Shown one piece after another: positions 11,101 to 20,500 of a stretch of 64,000 bases of DNA. Source of the stretch: Angiostrongylus vasorum (taxonomy: Eukaryota > Nematoda > Chromadorea > Rhabditida > Metastrongylidae); NCBI GenBank assembly GCA_018806985.1, contig JADANN010000398.1:267501-331500 (forward strand), written 5' to 3'. Numbering within the stretch: the first letter of the stretch is position 1; every line of letters begins with the position of its first letter. The notes under the pieces are model-generated. The model saw nothing but the letters and a program-made list of their open reading frames with translations, was not told the origin of the DNA and did not search any database. The position numbers were made by a program, and so were the translations under genes.

Positions 11101-12234
11101 TTTTCAGAATTCAAGTGTGGAAACGATTTTGTTGAGGAAATCGAGATTGCTGCCAACTGCTACCAATTACCAAAACGACATCGAGCGGTATGTGTTCCTT
11201 GTTTCTTTCACTGATACGCAGATTGACGGGCATCACGTCAAGCAAAACGAAGCAAAGTTAAGCACTTTTGTAAAAACATGACGCCCTTTGAAGAAGACAG
11301 AAGATAAAGCTACCGGAGCTGAAGAATTTTTGAAGGATACGCCATGTATTCGACATTATCAATTATCCTTTGAGATTTCGATTTAATGCATATCTGGCCC
11401 ATATCACTCGCGGTGGCCTACCGATGTATCGAGCCAATGATGCTACCTTCCCAGATAGATCTGGTACAGACTTGCCGATCCCGGAGAGATGGAAAGCTTG
11501 GTGAGTATGGGAGGCGATATGTAACTCAAGTGTATTGCAGGACGCCTCTAACCGCTACGGTACACGAGCCCTTGATGCTCCTTGCTTCCTTCTTATTGAC
11601 AAAAAACTTTCTACTAAACTTTCAGTTGTAAATTCGTGTTAGCTGCTTCCTTTCTTCTTCATGTCTAAATTGTCCCACAACGGGCTTTATAAGAGGAATT
11701 ATAAATTCTGATCTCAAGGTTATTCGAGGATTTGCAACGAATTTATCTCACTTTGAAAAATTCGAACACAGCCATTGAAATCCCCTTCCTTTTTGAGCAA
11801 TATCTCTCAATGTTTGCAAGTTCCCTCAGTTCCTTCATATCACACAGTACTTCCTTCTTCAGCGGTGTTATAAGCAACTTGTAATATCGTCAGAGTATAT
11901 AGTACAGGTCCTTTCAAAAATACAAATGTGTTCTGTGAACTCATCTCTCGCCAGTTTGTCAACCTTTCAATTTTAGATGCCTACAGTACAAACCGTCGCA
12001 AGTCGAAAAATCATCGGTGATGAAGCTGGAGTTTGACCTGGAAAAGAAACGACAAGATCTCGACCCGTGTGAACTGCGGTTACGAAGGGAAAGTATGCGA
12101 TGTCGCGTCGCCGTCAAATACAGCAGCGTTATGTTTCGCGAGCGAATGAAGATCAGCCTAGTGAAGAAGAGGGGTTTACTGTCGTTCTCACACGGGTGCC
12201 ACCTCTGATCAGCAACCGGTGGTCTCTTCAGTAA
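2154..12234 (+). CDS. Unidentified multi-exon gene (exon set incomplete)
   Basis: I do not recognise this protein. Exon candidates on + with matching splice signals are: 2154-2362 (acceptor TTTTCAG, donor GTATAT, ends phase 2; reads ...VDVQVEPLSLSSPRK...), 8772-8866 (acceptor TTACAG, donor GTTAGT; reads ...IDEHCYARGEVFGWKSD...), 10904 to about 11025 (acceptor TTTAG, donor unclear), 11108-11187 (donor GTATGT), 11977-12030, and 12088-12234 ending in TAA after an acidic stretch (NEDQPSEEEG). The last three join in frame (FVEEIEIAANCYQLPKRHRA then MPTVQTVASRKIIGDEAG), with a 57-base final intron. A polar open frame at about 6585-6835 may be another exon. That these belong to one gene is inference from strand, order and partly from phase. 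The 5' end and several joins are missing. Its introns carry several SINEs. Confidence 0.4.
2562..2815 (+). repeat. SINE family A, diverged copy
   Basis: Keeps a box-B-like GGTTCAATC, the CAATTTGGCACCA block, CAATCACCTCCA and the end block GATTGTTCAACGCCCAG-like, in the order seen in good copies of the family. Much diverged, so an old insertion. Confidence 0.6.
2905..3000 (-). repeat. SINE family A, tRNA-like head only
   Basis: On the minus strand a box A (GTAGCGCAGTGCTTAGAGG) is followed by a box B (GTTCGATCC) at tRNA spacing. The body of the element is missing. Confidence 0.6.
3255..3333 (+). repeat. CA-rich microsatellite
   Basis: About 80 bases of interrupted (CA)n with CACG and CACC variants. 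It makes the overlapping frames at 3105-3531 look long, with Thr-His runs; they are not genes. Confidence 0.9.
3711..3987 (+). repeat. SINE family A, near full length
   Basis: Box A at the start (AGGCGCAGTGGTCGGAGG), box B (GGGATCGATCCC) about 45 bases on, then the family body (CAAATTGGTACCAG, GTCTGGGAGGATA) and the tail GATTGATCAATGCCAAGAGC with TTTATTT. Transcription by RNA polymerase III from these boxes is the family expectation. Confidence 0.85.
4050..4170 (-). mobile_element. Penelope-like element terminal fragment
   Basis: The minus strand reads GAAGACGAAGACAGC, then GAAACGTTGGCTGAATAAA and AACTTCGTGTTA. It lines up with 40,510-40,590 and 51,380-51,495. Confidence 0.45.
4315..4490. 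other. GC-rich island, unassigned
   Basis: About 170 bases rich in CGTCGC and GCGATC words stand out from the AT-rich surroundings. Open frames exist on both strands (plus 71 codons, minus 81 and 61 codons), as expected of GC-rich sequence; no splice sites or motif support a gene. Origin unknown. Confidence 0.4.
4774..4932 (-). repeat. Repeat family C (tRNA-related), single copy
   Basis: The minus strand has a tRNA-sized head that begins GGTGTGGTGATGAACGCG and ends CGCAGACACC, so its ends can pair (GGTGT with ACACC). It is followed by the tail AAAATATTTCAGCATCG. Box B is degenerate (GCGTTCGTTCC). Confidence 0.6.
5505..5580 (+). repeat. Repeat family C, 3' fragment
   Basis: Only the tail block is present: CGGAGTTTTGCAAGTATCTC then AGCATCGCTGTG. 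It matches the 3' end of the fuller copies at 4774, 39,690 and 58,850. Confidence 0.5.
5911..6190 (+). repeat. SINE family A, near full length
   Basis: Box A (GTAGCGCAGTGGTTAGAGG) and box B (GGGTTCGATCC) head the element. The body and the tail GGGATTCATCAACGCCAAG with TTTAATCC repeats are present. Confidence 0.85.
6275..6380. repeat. Perfect 53-base tandem duplication
   Basis: 6275-6327 and 6328-6380 are identical 53-base units, each starting TCATTATGGCTGAATCAC and ending GATCCCTCTTC. The lack of any difference suggests a recent duplication or an assembly artefact. Confidence 0.9.
6585..6835 (+). other. Possible exon of the unidentified left-hand gene
   Basis: An open frame of about 83 codons with polar, protein-like composition (HVASEITIDHLENSTES..., NRIINELGKSKD) ends at TAA at 6833. 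Acceptor-like TAG and AAG sites precede it, and GTGACC at about 6796 could be a donor. It lies between two better exons on the same strand. No homology recognised. Confidence 0.25.
6840..7948. other. No gene seen (probable intron)
   Basis: AT-rich sequence. The frames at 7270-7500, 7470-7688 and 7716-7946 have no family match and no flanking splice pattern that I trust. Confidence 0.4.
7949..8160 (+). repeat. SINE family A, degenerate, head damaged
   Basis: Box B region (GGAATCGATCCC), the body with CTACCAGACTTTTATGG and the end CGAGCGCTTTAATCC remain. Box A is lost. Confidence 0.6.
8161..8771. other. No gene seen (probable intron)
   Basis: Nothing recognisable. It lies directly before the exon that starts at 8772. 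Confidence 0.4.
8867..9584. other. No gene seen (probable intron)
   Basis: AT-rich and free of recognised repeats. Confidence 0.4.
9585..9863 (-). repeat. SINE family A, near full length
   Basis: Reverse-oriented copy. It runs from AGGATAAAGGACAAAGCTCT (the TTTATCC-type tail) to CCACTGCGCCACACGCGCC (box A end). Box B reads GGAATCGATCCC on the minus strand. Confidence 0.85.
9864..10903. other. No assigned gene; two overlapping frames of unknown status
   Basis: Frames at 10,263-10,568 and 10,399-10,683 overlap in different phases. The second (94 codons) looks moderately protein-like, but no family, splice boundary or repeat relation was recognised. Probably intron of the left-hand gene. Confidence 0.25.
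11333..11572 (-). repeat. SINE family A, diverged
   Basis: Reverse copy with GACTCGCGGTGGCC-like, GATCTGGTACAGACTTGCCG and GGACGCCTCTAACCGC blocks. The tail is worn. It lies between the exons ending at 11,187 and starting at 11,977. Confidence 0.7.
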
Positions 12235-12414
12235 TCCTCATTTATGCACACCATAATATGAACTTTATTCAGTACTGGAACTGAAAGCGATGAAATCCCG
12301 CAATCTAATCTACCCCATATAACAGTTTTAGCACATCCATTGCAATTCCTAAAACTGACTTTCTACTATTTCTTTCTACTCGCTGATAAATAATATGCTA
12401 TTTCCTTTAGAAGC

Positions 12415-12850
12415 ACACACGAAGTTGTTACTATATATTATCCCACAATAGTTAACGTTTCGGCGAATTTCGCCCTCTTCAGAACCTGGAAAGATCAAGG
12501 TGATTGCAACCCAGTCAGCCAAAGATCTCCATAACGTCAACGGAAAAACCTCGATACAGATACACAGATTTCAATGGCATTGTAGATAAAATAGCTGGTT
12601 TCACATACTCACCGCTCTCTATGAGTCTTCCAGTGAGTATACCATGTGGACACTAACAGCACAGAGCCCACATGCGTAGTCAGCCCATCTCACGTCAAAA
12701 CACCAATCTGAGATCATGTGTGGTAGCGTAATCATAAGGCACTCCTTCCGCGATTCATTTTTGGAACCTTGGTATTTATCCAGAATGCTTCGAGTGTTTT
12801 ACGCGTGGAAGTCTTAACTGATAGCATGTAACCACTTGTGTGCGTATCAA
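12415..12850 (-). mobile_element. Penelope-like element 3' fragment (GIY-YIG C-terminal remnant plus terminal repeat)
   Basis: The minus strand at about 12,840-12,700 encodes a remnant of the stretch that follows the GIY-YIG nuclease domain in these elements (TSTRKTLEAFWI-like, then PKMNR), as in the better copy at 43.8 kb. Downstream at 12,456-12,484 is the terminal block CTGAAGA, a GGCG...CGCC stem, GAAACGTTAAC. Confidence 0.6.
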
Positions 12851-13257
12851 GAAGGTAGCAAATTGTCTTCACTTTACTCTTTTTTACGGTATGCCACATG
12901 TACTCTCAAAGTACAGGATTCATTCCAGGAGCAGAAAATCAAAATTTTTGTATGAGACCTTTCATTTTCAGTTTTTTGTTTTTCGTAGCAACAAGCCACG
13001 GGTATGTCGTCGAGCTCTGCTCTAGCCCAAACCCTAAATTGCCCTAACCCCCTTAAACCTACATACACTACCAACAGTCAATTAAACCATGTACTACTTG
13101 CATCGTCTTCAATGTACTATAGATGAGCTACCACTGCATCACTAGTTTGGTACACTGTAGTCGAGAATAAAAAAATAGTTGCATCCCTAATTGTAATGAA
13201 GTAGTAAAGGAAAGTGGAGACATCTTCTCAAAAAGAAATGACCGCGTTCACTAAAAA
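12851..13257. other. No feature seen
   Basis: AT-rich intergenic sequence. Short frames on both strands show no motif. Confidence 0.4.
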
Positions 13258-13530
13258 AGGATAAAACTCTCGGCGTTGATCAATCCTGCGGGATGCCCCC
13301 ATGCGTTCGACTTCAAAGGATCGTTTGGAGGCGAATGAATGCATATCTGGCCATTACAATGACTCGCGGTGGCCTACCGCTGTATCGAGCCAGTGCTGCT
13401 ATCCCCCCAGACAGGTCTAGTACGAATTTGCCGACCCCAAAGGAATGGAAGGCTTGGTGGGCCATGGGCGCGGGGATCCATTCCACGTGTGTATTGTAGG
13501 GCACCTCCGACCACTGCGCCACACGCGCTC
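13258..13530 (-). repeat. SINE family A, near full length
   Basis: Reverse copy from ATAAAACTCTCGGCGTTGAT to CACTGCGCCACACGCG. The minus strand carries box A (TGTGGCGCAGTGGTCGG); box B is weakened (GGAATGGATCC). Confidence 0.85.
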
Positions 13531-14405
13531 CCGACCGCGCTCATTACGTCCAGTAAACTAGTGGTGCTGGTAAATCAGTGTAATCAAGCATATCAATCCC
13601 GGTGAAATAGACCATGCATTGCCGTACGGCTAATTCTGCAGTAGCGTTTTCCCTATCTGTCCAAAAGAAACCCATTAATGACTAAAATTTAAGTCATCTG
13701 AGAGAAGAAGCGTACTGCGCTTATCGCAAAATCGTCTCTAGTCGAAACTGTTCTTCAGTAAAAAAAAGCGATAAGATCCGCAGAGTGCCACATTCCGTTG
13801 ATTCTCACATAGATAAAAACTGCTTAAAATGGAGTGTCCATCAACACATTCGCGAGCGTAGGCACTGATTTTAGTGCAAGCGTGTTTGAGATGATGTCTC
13901 GAATAGTACGACTTGGTTTCAATGCATGTGATGCCCTTTTTTTTACGATAGGCAGTGTTTTCCTAGACGTTTTGTCTGCTATAGAACGCTGGATAGCATT
14001 CCTTTCTCAAGTAAACTTATCATTGTCACAGTTTCACTATCAACACGACTGATGAATGATATCAGTTGTAAAATCCATTAAGAGGTCGAATTCTCAATTC
14101 AGCCTTTCAAACGCTGGACAACGGAAGACGACTGATAAGTCAGTTAGTTATCTTATCATTTACAATTCGTTGTAAACTACACACTCTGAAATGAGAGAAG
14201 GGCAGGGGAGAGGAGAGAACTGAGCAGGTGGCAAACGTCTTGTCACTGGAAGAGAGTCATGCAACATTAGTGTAAACATTTGTGCTTTGTTTGTTACGAA
14301 TAAAAAACGCAACTATGTCAAATAAGTAAAAAGTTGTAACACAGCACATGCTAGTCCTAACTCAGTTTTTCACGCTTGTATAATTTCGTCCTACCACACT
14401 CCAAC
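13531..14405. other. No gene seen
   Basis: Intergenic AT-rich sequence. The 72-codon frame at 13,834-14,052 is not supported by splice sites or homology. A purine-rich patch lies at about 14,195-14,225. Confidence 0.4.
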
Positions 14406-14678
14406 GGCGCGTGTGGCGCAGTGGTTGGAGGCGTCACTGCGACACACGTGGAGTCGATCCCCGCGCCTATGGACCACCAAGCCTTCTATCCTCCGGGGTC
14501 GGCAAATTGGTACCAGACATGTCTGGGAGGATAGCAGCACTGGCTCGATATATTGGTAGGCCACCTCGAGTCATTGTAAAGGCCAGGTATGCATTCAGTC
14601 ACCTCCAACGATAGTTAATAAAGTCGAATTTATTGCGCATCCCTCAGGGACTTAACAATGCCGAGAGCTTTTAAGCTT
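14406..14678 (+). repeat. SINE family A, near full length
   Basis: One of the best heads: GGCGCGTGTGGCGCAGTGG (box A) then GAGTCGATCCCCGCGCC (box B). The body and the tail with CTTAACAATGCCGAGAGC are present. Confidence 0.9.
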
Positions 14679-14885
14679 TTACACTCCAACGAAAGAACTG
14701 GCAGCTTTTTACCTGGATTCATGGAGCTTCAAAAAAACTCGTACCGAGAGAACGTGTATGTTATAAATGTTCAGACGTCGTCTATTGTTTAGTGGAAGAA
14801 ACCTTCAGCTTCTGGCATTCTCATTGTATACCCATGCACATGTAACTAGAGTTTTAAGGATTGGGTGATAAACAATCAACGATAA

Positions 14886-15166
14886 TAAGAGCGACCGTAT
14901 CGCAGTCATCAGAGTTACCTAGTAGTAAACAAGGTGGGTCGGTGGTTCGATCCCGCACCACGTGGTAACCGGCCCTCCCTCTCTCCGTGCTCACAAAATT
15001 GGTGCCAGGTTTGTGTGGAAGAATAGAAATGCTGATTTGCTGATACGTCGGTAGGTATATAGGTACATAAATCACTGTATAAACCAAATATTCGCCCAAT
15101 TACCTCTACAGTGCTATGCATGGAGCCAAATGCACGCAACTCCCCATGAGTACAGCAACGCGGAGC
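14886..15166 (+). repeat. SINE related to family A, divergent subfamily
   Basis: Box A is CGTATCGCAGTCATCAGAG and box B GGTGGTTCGATCCC. The body shares AAAATTGGTGCCAGGTTTGT and TACGTCGGTAGG with family A, but the spacer between boxes and the 3' part differ enough to suggest a separate subfamily. Confidence 0.65.
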
Positions 15167-15420
15167 CTTACATGCTTCCTCTATAGGGCGAACAAGTATT
15201 CACGGCTATACTCCCAAACATAACCCTCACGATACTCTATGTGAAAAGACTGTCACTGCAAAATCATCTTGCAAAAGCGTTCAGAGAAATTACTGGTGAC
15301 TAAACATTTTCATTTAGCATTTGCTATACAGAACTGCTTCTTTTCTTTAAGGAGCTGACATAACATCAATTCTGTTGAGAAGTAGCTAGCGCCGTTGTTA
15401 AGGTGATCAACATGTGTTGA

Positions 15421-15807
15421 ATACTTACTTACTTGGATACTTGGATGGCCCATCTTCACTGGTTGTGCAAGCCCCAGCATTATTTCCAATTTTTCGGAGT
15501 TTTGCTGGTTTAGCCACTGTGGTTCTCTGGAGTCCCAAGGATAGCCGAAATCTGCCCCGGGTCGTCACCACCACAGACAGTCGCCGCCCTTGTGGATCAG
15601 AGGGAGATTCGCCACCATGCGACACTAGTTCCATACCAGCACGGTGGTGGATTCTGGTATTGGTTTACTCTTAGCTGTGCTTCCTAATGGAAACACTGGA
15701 CTCCTTCCCAGCTTAGGAGGCCCTGCTACGAGGATGAATCCCCTGCTAAACATCGCAGCCCGACACACAGGAACACCTTTCAGCCACTATAAAGCACTAA
15801 ACCGTTG
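15421..15807 (-). repeat. Family B non-autonomous retroelement, near full length
   Basis: About 385 bases. On the minus strand the 3' end is GGGCCATCCAAGTATCCAAG followed by TAAGTAAGTA. The interior has CCACCACCGTGCTGGTAT and GTCGGGCTGCGATG blocks that recur in five other places. Its 3' end matches that of the RTE copy at 28,866. Confidence 0.8.
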
Positions 15808-17498
15808 GAAGGACATATGTTTAATAGGACGCATAATTTTAATATACAAAATAATGGGACTAAAAAACGAGTAGCCATCGGCGCGACAATCATAAACAAT
15901 CCTATTCGACATTTCCAATAATCAAATCGGTACAAAGCCTTTTTTACTTCAAAGCCAAATGCTACTTCCCAGACAGAATCCACATAAACCTGTTTCTCTT
16001 AGTCATCCGATTAATTTGTTATAGTCGCAACAACGGCTTATTAATTTTACTGAATTACATTAATTCAAACAAGACATATGATCATCTCAGAGGTAGAAAT
16101 CCGAGAATCATGATGACGTATGAAGTAAAATGCATTGTATTGACAAAAAAAATATGCATCAGATCTAACCCTTCCACGATCTCGGGAAGTACTCTTAATG
16201 TGTACGCTGGCGGACCCCACTGACCATGCATATTGATTTCAATGCGCACTGAAATCACTCCCCAACAAGGGCTTGCCCGGTGGTGGCGCGAGCCATTTGG
16301 AATTAGCCGTGCTCGCGAAACGGTTCACTATGTAGAAGAAAGACACGACGTAGAACAAAACTGGTTATCTCTAAGCAAAAACGGCCTCAAAAAAAATGCA
16401 AATAGGAAGCCAAGGCTTCCTAAAACGACTGTAAGCATTGACCAACATGGAACCCAACGAACTTTTTTCACAGCATGCAAGCTGACTGACGACTCCGACT
16501 CGACGTCGCCATCGGATCTGTTCTATTCGGGCGTCGTCGATGAATGAATGATCTTTGGCCAATCGGGGTCGTCGTGAACTCGACGTGCCCAGTTGTCCCA
16601 CATGACTGATATGTTCCATGCGATGCCCCCGACCGCTCCCCTTCCACACTCGCCCCGTGCCTCGTATCCTGTCGTCGTCGTGCAGGGTCTGTGTTGACGT
16701 CGCGGTCAGCCCACGTACGATGGCAACTACTAGTATGTTGACGGTATTCTGAGTGGTATGCATGCGAGCATACCGTATTGATTTCAGCCGTTCGAAACTC
16801 ATAACAACATTCACAATCAGACATTGACTGATTTTCATGATCTGCTTTTCCGCTCGCGCAAGGGCATTTCCATCGTGCTACATTCTGGTGCTGGTCTAGT
16901 GTGTTCTCTTACCTTTGTCGAATTCTTCCGGATTTGAAAGGTCGTGCACATATTAGCAGCACCAACACTGAGTATTTCAATATTATTTCAACTTTTTTTT
17001 GCAAATTACTACTTAGCAGTAATACCACCGTGAAACTCATCCCGTCTATTACGCCGATGGCCCGACCTACACGGACGCTTGTTTGACTCCGCCCCGGCGC
17101 CGACGAACCTCTCATCCCTCCAGGGTCGGGAAATTTCTACCAGACTCGACTGGGCAAGCCCACTCCCTCTAATCTGCGCGGGAGCGACTAAGTAGAGCTA
17201 GCCCAGCCCTCTAGGGAGAAACGTATGGACCAGCATTCAACAGTATTCGTGACGACGATGAAAACCTCAAGCAGCAGTTGAGGCCACACGCAGAAAGAAA
17301 AAAGCTGGGAGAGCTTCGTGGATGGTGGATGCGAGTAGGCAGATCGAATCCATATGCATATGACGATGAGTCATGTAGTAGGAAACAAAGTCACTTTGAT
17401 ACACCTTTTTGTCTTTAAGTAATTTTATTTTTCCGCTATCTTTTGCCGTGTATTATTGAACTTCACTCTTCCAAGTGCCTTATTATTCCTAAGGTTTC
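15808..17498. other. Intergenic region upstream of gdh; GC-rich patch at 16,480-16,720
   Basis: No gene is supported. Frames of 155 and 118 codons on minus (16,371-16,838) overlap a GC-rich patch full of CGTCG words in two phases at once, which argues against either being real. A worn piece of SINE A body (CTCCAGGGTCGGGAAATT, CTACCAGACTCGACTGGG) sits at about 17,100-17,160. The gdh promoter should lie in the right end. Confidence 0.4.
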
Positions 17499-17507
17499 CT
17501 TCTTCAG
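17499..17507 (+). promoter_or_regulatory. Probable SL trans-splice acceptor of gdh
   Basis: TTTCCTTCTTCAG ends three bases before the start ATG at 17,511, with no room for a 5' UTR exon. In nematodes this placement usually marks a spliced-leader acceptor. Not proven without cDNA. Confidence 0.6.
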
Positions 17508-17510
17508 ACG

Positions 17511-20500
17511 ATGTTGAGTACTTTGGCACGTACTTCGAGCCGTCTGATGTTCAGACGTGCCTTCGCATCGGCCCAAATGGATGCTCACGCTCAAGTCATT
17601 GATGACCAGAAGCCTATGGATGAGCAGAGCAATCCGTCCTTCTACAAGGTATGTTTCTTTCTAATGTTCTCGATCTGTTTTCCACTGCAGAATTGAAACG
17701 TTTTCTAGATGGTTGACTACTACTTCGACAAAGGAGCGACTGTAATTGAACCGAAGTTGGTCGAAGAAATGAAGTCAAATTTGATGAGTGTCAAAGACAA
17801 GAAGAATCTCGTCAGTGGAATTTTGAAGGCTATCAAGCCTGTCAACAAAGTTTTGTACATCACATTCCCTATTCGTCGAGATAATGGAGAATTCGAAGTT
17901 ATAGAAGCATGGCGTTCGCAGCACTCTGAGCACCGAACTCCAACGAAGGGTGGAATTCGTTATTCTCTGGATGTTTGCGAAGATGAGGTGAAAGCCTTAT
18001 CCGCATTGATGACATACAAATGCGCTGTTGTCGATGTCCCGTTTGGAGGAGCAAAGGGAGGAGTGAAAATTGACCCGAAGATGTACACAGACTACGAAAT
18101 CGAGAAGATCACACGTCGTATTGCCATAGAATTCGCGAAGAAGGCAAGTACTTTTTCTCAATACTTTTGCTTCTTATCAGTTTTTTTAAAATTTATTCAC
18201 ACTTCCAAAAATGCTTTCGAAGTCATTCATAAGTGGTATGGTTTAAAAGTGCATGTAAGGTCCTTCAATTCATACATGATAAGGACGTCTGTAAGGGTCC
18301 TTATGTTCTTAATTTTCCCACTTCTTTCTTAAGAACTTTTCTGGCCATGTACTAAAAGGGTAGAAGAATAAAGCTCTCGGCGTTGATCAATCCCCTGAGG
18401 GATGCGCCATGCATTCGACTTCATTAAGCATCGTTTGGAGGTGATTGAATGCATATCTGCCCTTTACAATGAGTCGCGGTGGCTTGCTTACCGTTATATC
18501 GAGCCAGTGCTGCTATCCTTTCAGACAGGTCTGGTACCAATTTGCTAACCCCGGAGAGATGGAGGGTTTGGTGGAGCATAGGCCCCGCGGTCGATCTTAT
18601 GTGTGTTGCAGGCGCCTCCGACCACTACGCTACACGCGCCCTCTTGTTTTTGCGATATACTACTTTCGAGAAAAGTTGATGAGTACTTTACGTGCCATGA
18701 TCATTATAAAAGCTGTCATAAGCGATGCTGGTTTTATATTATCTTTTTCTTGCCGATTTAATATGGTCCTTAGAAGTGCAACGTGGTGAATATACGGCAA
18801 CCTCGGCGGCACATGTAGTGTTTGATTTGGAATATTTCTTGGTTTCGCCTTTTCTTATACACAGTAGAAATGCAGATCGCAATAGTTGTTATAGACATGT
18901 GCAATCATCTTCGATTCTCTTTTTACTTTTGGTGCAGCGCGCGTGCTGACGCAGTGGTTAGAGGAGCTCTGCAATGCACATAGAATCGATCCCCACGCCC
19001 CAGGCTCGCCAAGTCTTCCATCCTTCCGTGGTCGGCAAATTGATACCAGACTTGTCTGGGAGGATAGCAGCACTGGCTCGATGCAACGGTAGGCGACCGC
19101 GAGTCATTGTAAAGGCCAGATGCACGTTCAGTCACCTCTAACGATGCTTGATGAAGTCTAATGCATGGCACATCGCTCAGGGATTGATCAACGCCCAGAG
19201 CTTTATCCTTTTTTTTTGCTTTATATTTTACTAAGCTTGTCGATGTTTATCTCAATAATATTATTTTTCTCTTTTCGTCTTGGGCCATTCGCACCAACAC
19301 TGGCTATGATTCCCCACTACCTGTTATTATATTTTTGTGTCCTGAACACGTATTTAAAAGCGTATATAGTGGCATATATTAACGCCGTCCGTAGGTCATT
19401 AAATTGCTGTTGTGCCCGACTACTGGTGTTTAACACATTCGTAACAACGCCTAATTTCTTGTGGCGTGCCCATGGGATGACGCCTAATTTTTTTTGCGCG
19501 ACTCGCTGTGCTTTCGGTGGAAGTCATACCGGCCACAATGTCCCGCATCTCTTTGTTTTGAAAGAATTTCTACGCTTGTATTAACCTATGTTTGCCCTAC
19601 GTTCTTTTCTACATCCTCCCATGTTTTCGGTGCATATACAACTCTTGTATGTAATGAAAATAAAAGCTCGTCCACTGTGCAGTTATACTGCTGTCGGCAT
19701 TCAATGAAGTTGTAGAATATCTGCAAGGAATGTTTATGTTAATGTTAATGTGTTAATGAACCTGTTACAACTGTAGATATTAAGACAATCTCATGACATG
19801 TGACAAAAAAGTCAAATAGTTGAAGAAATTCATCTGATTCCGATCTGAACCTTAATTTTCAGGGATTCCTAGGTCCTGGTGTAGACGTGCCAGCTCCCGA
19901 CATGGGAACTGGAGAACGTGAAATGGGATGGATTGCTGACACATATAGTCAAACAATTGGACATCTTGATAGAGTAAGCCTATCTCTTTTCTCTCAGAAT
20001 TTCGCAGTTCGTTGTTATGTTCTAGTTTTTAAAGCATCGTAATTAGGACGCATCCGCATGCATCACTGGAAAGCCTATCGTCGCTGGTGGCATCCACGGA
20101 CGTGTTTCTGCTACAGGTCGCGGTGTTTGGAAGGGGCTTGCAGTATTTACTAAGGACGAAGAGTACATGGAAAAGGTGAACGACGGAAAAACACTATAGT
20201 CAAGTTCGGGAGGATAGAAGTGACGGATTAGAACAAATATTTGTTCCTTATAGCTTTATATAGTATTACATTTGGGCAAATAAGCATATTCTTGTCTCAC
20301 AGTAACCTACGTTTTTTTAAATGGTCCAGATTTGCAACTTGGCTCCGTATATGTCATATCTGTTCCAGGTAAATTAGCAGGTTTTTGAACCGCTATTTCT
20401 AGGTTGGTCTCACACTTGGCTTGGTTGACAAGACTGTCATTATTCAAGGATTCGGTAATGTGGGACTTCATACAATGCGATATCTTCACAGGTTCTTAAT

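Noticed and set aside
11108..12208. Alternative frame joining 11,108-11,187 to a 63-codon frame at 12,017-12,208
   Set aside because: The phases agree, but the composition is poorer and the end (KKRGLLSFSHGCHL) looks random. The frame that ends at 12,234 after a 57-base intron gives a more protein-like sequence. It is not fully excluded.
14406..14480. Possible tRNA gene on the plus strand
   Set aside because: Same reason: a SINE head with a continuing family A body and tail.
16371..16838. Minus-strand frames of 155 and 118 codons
   Set aside because: They overlap in two phases in a GC-rich patch where stops are rare by composition. No motif, splice site or homology supports either.
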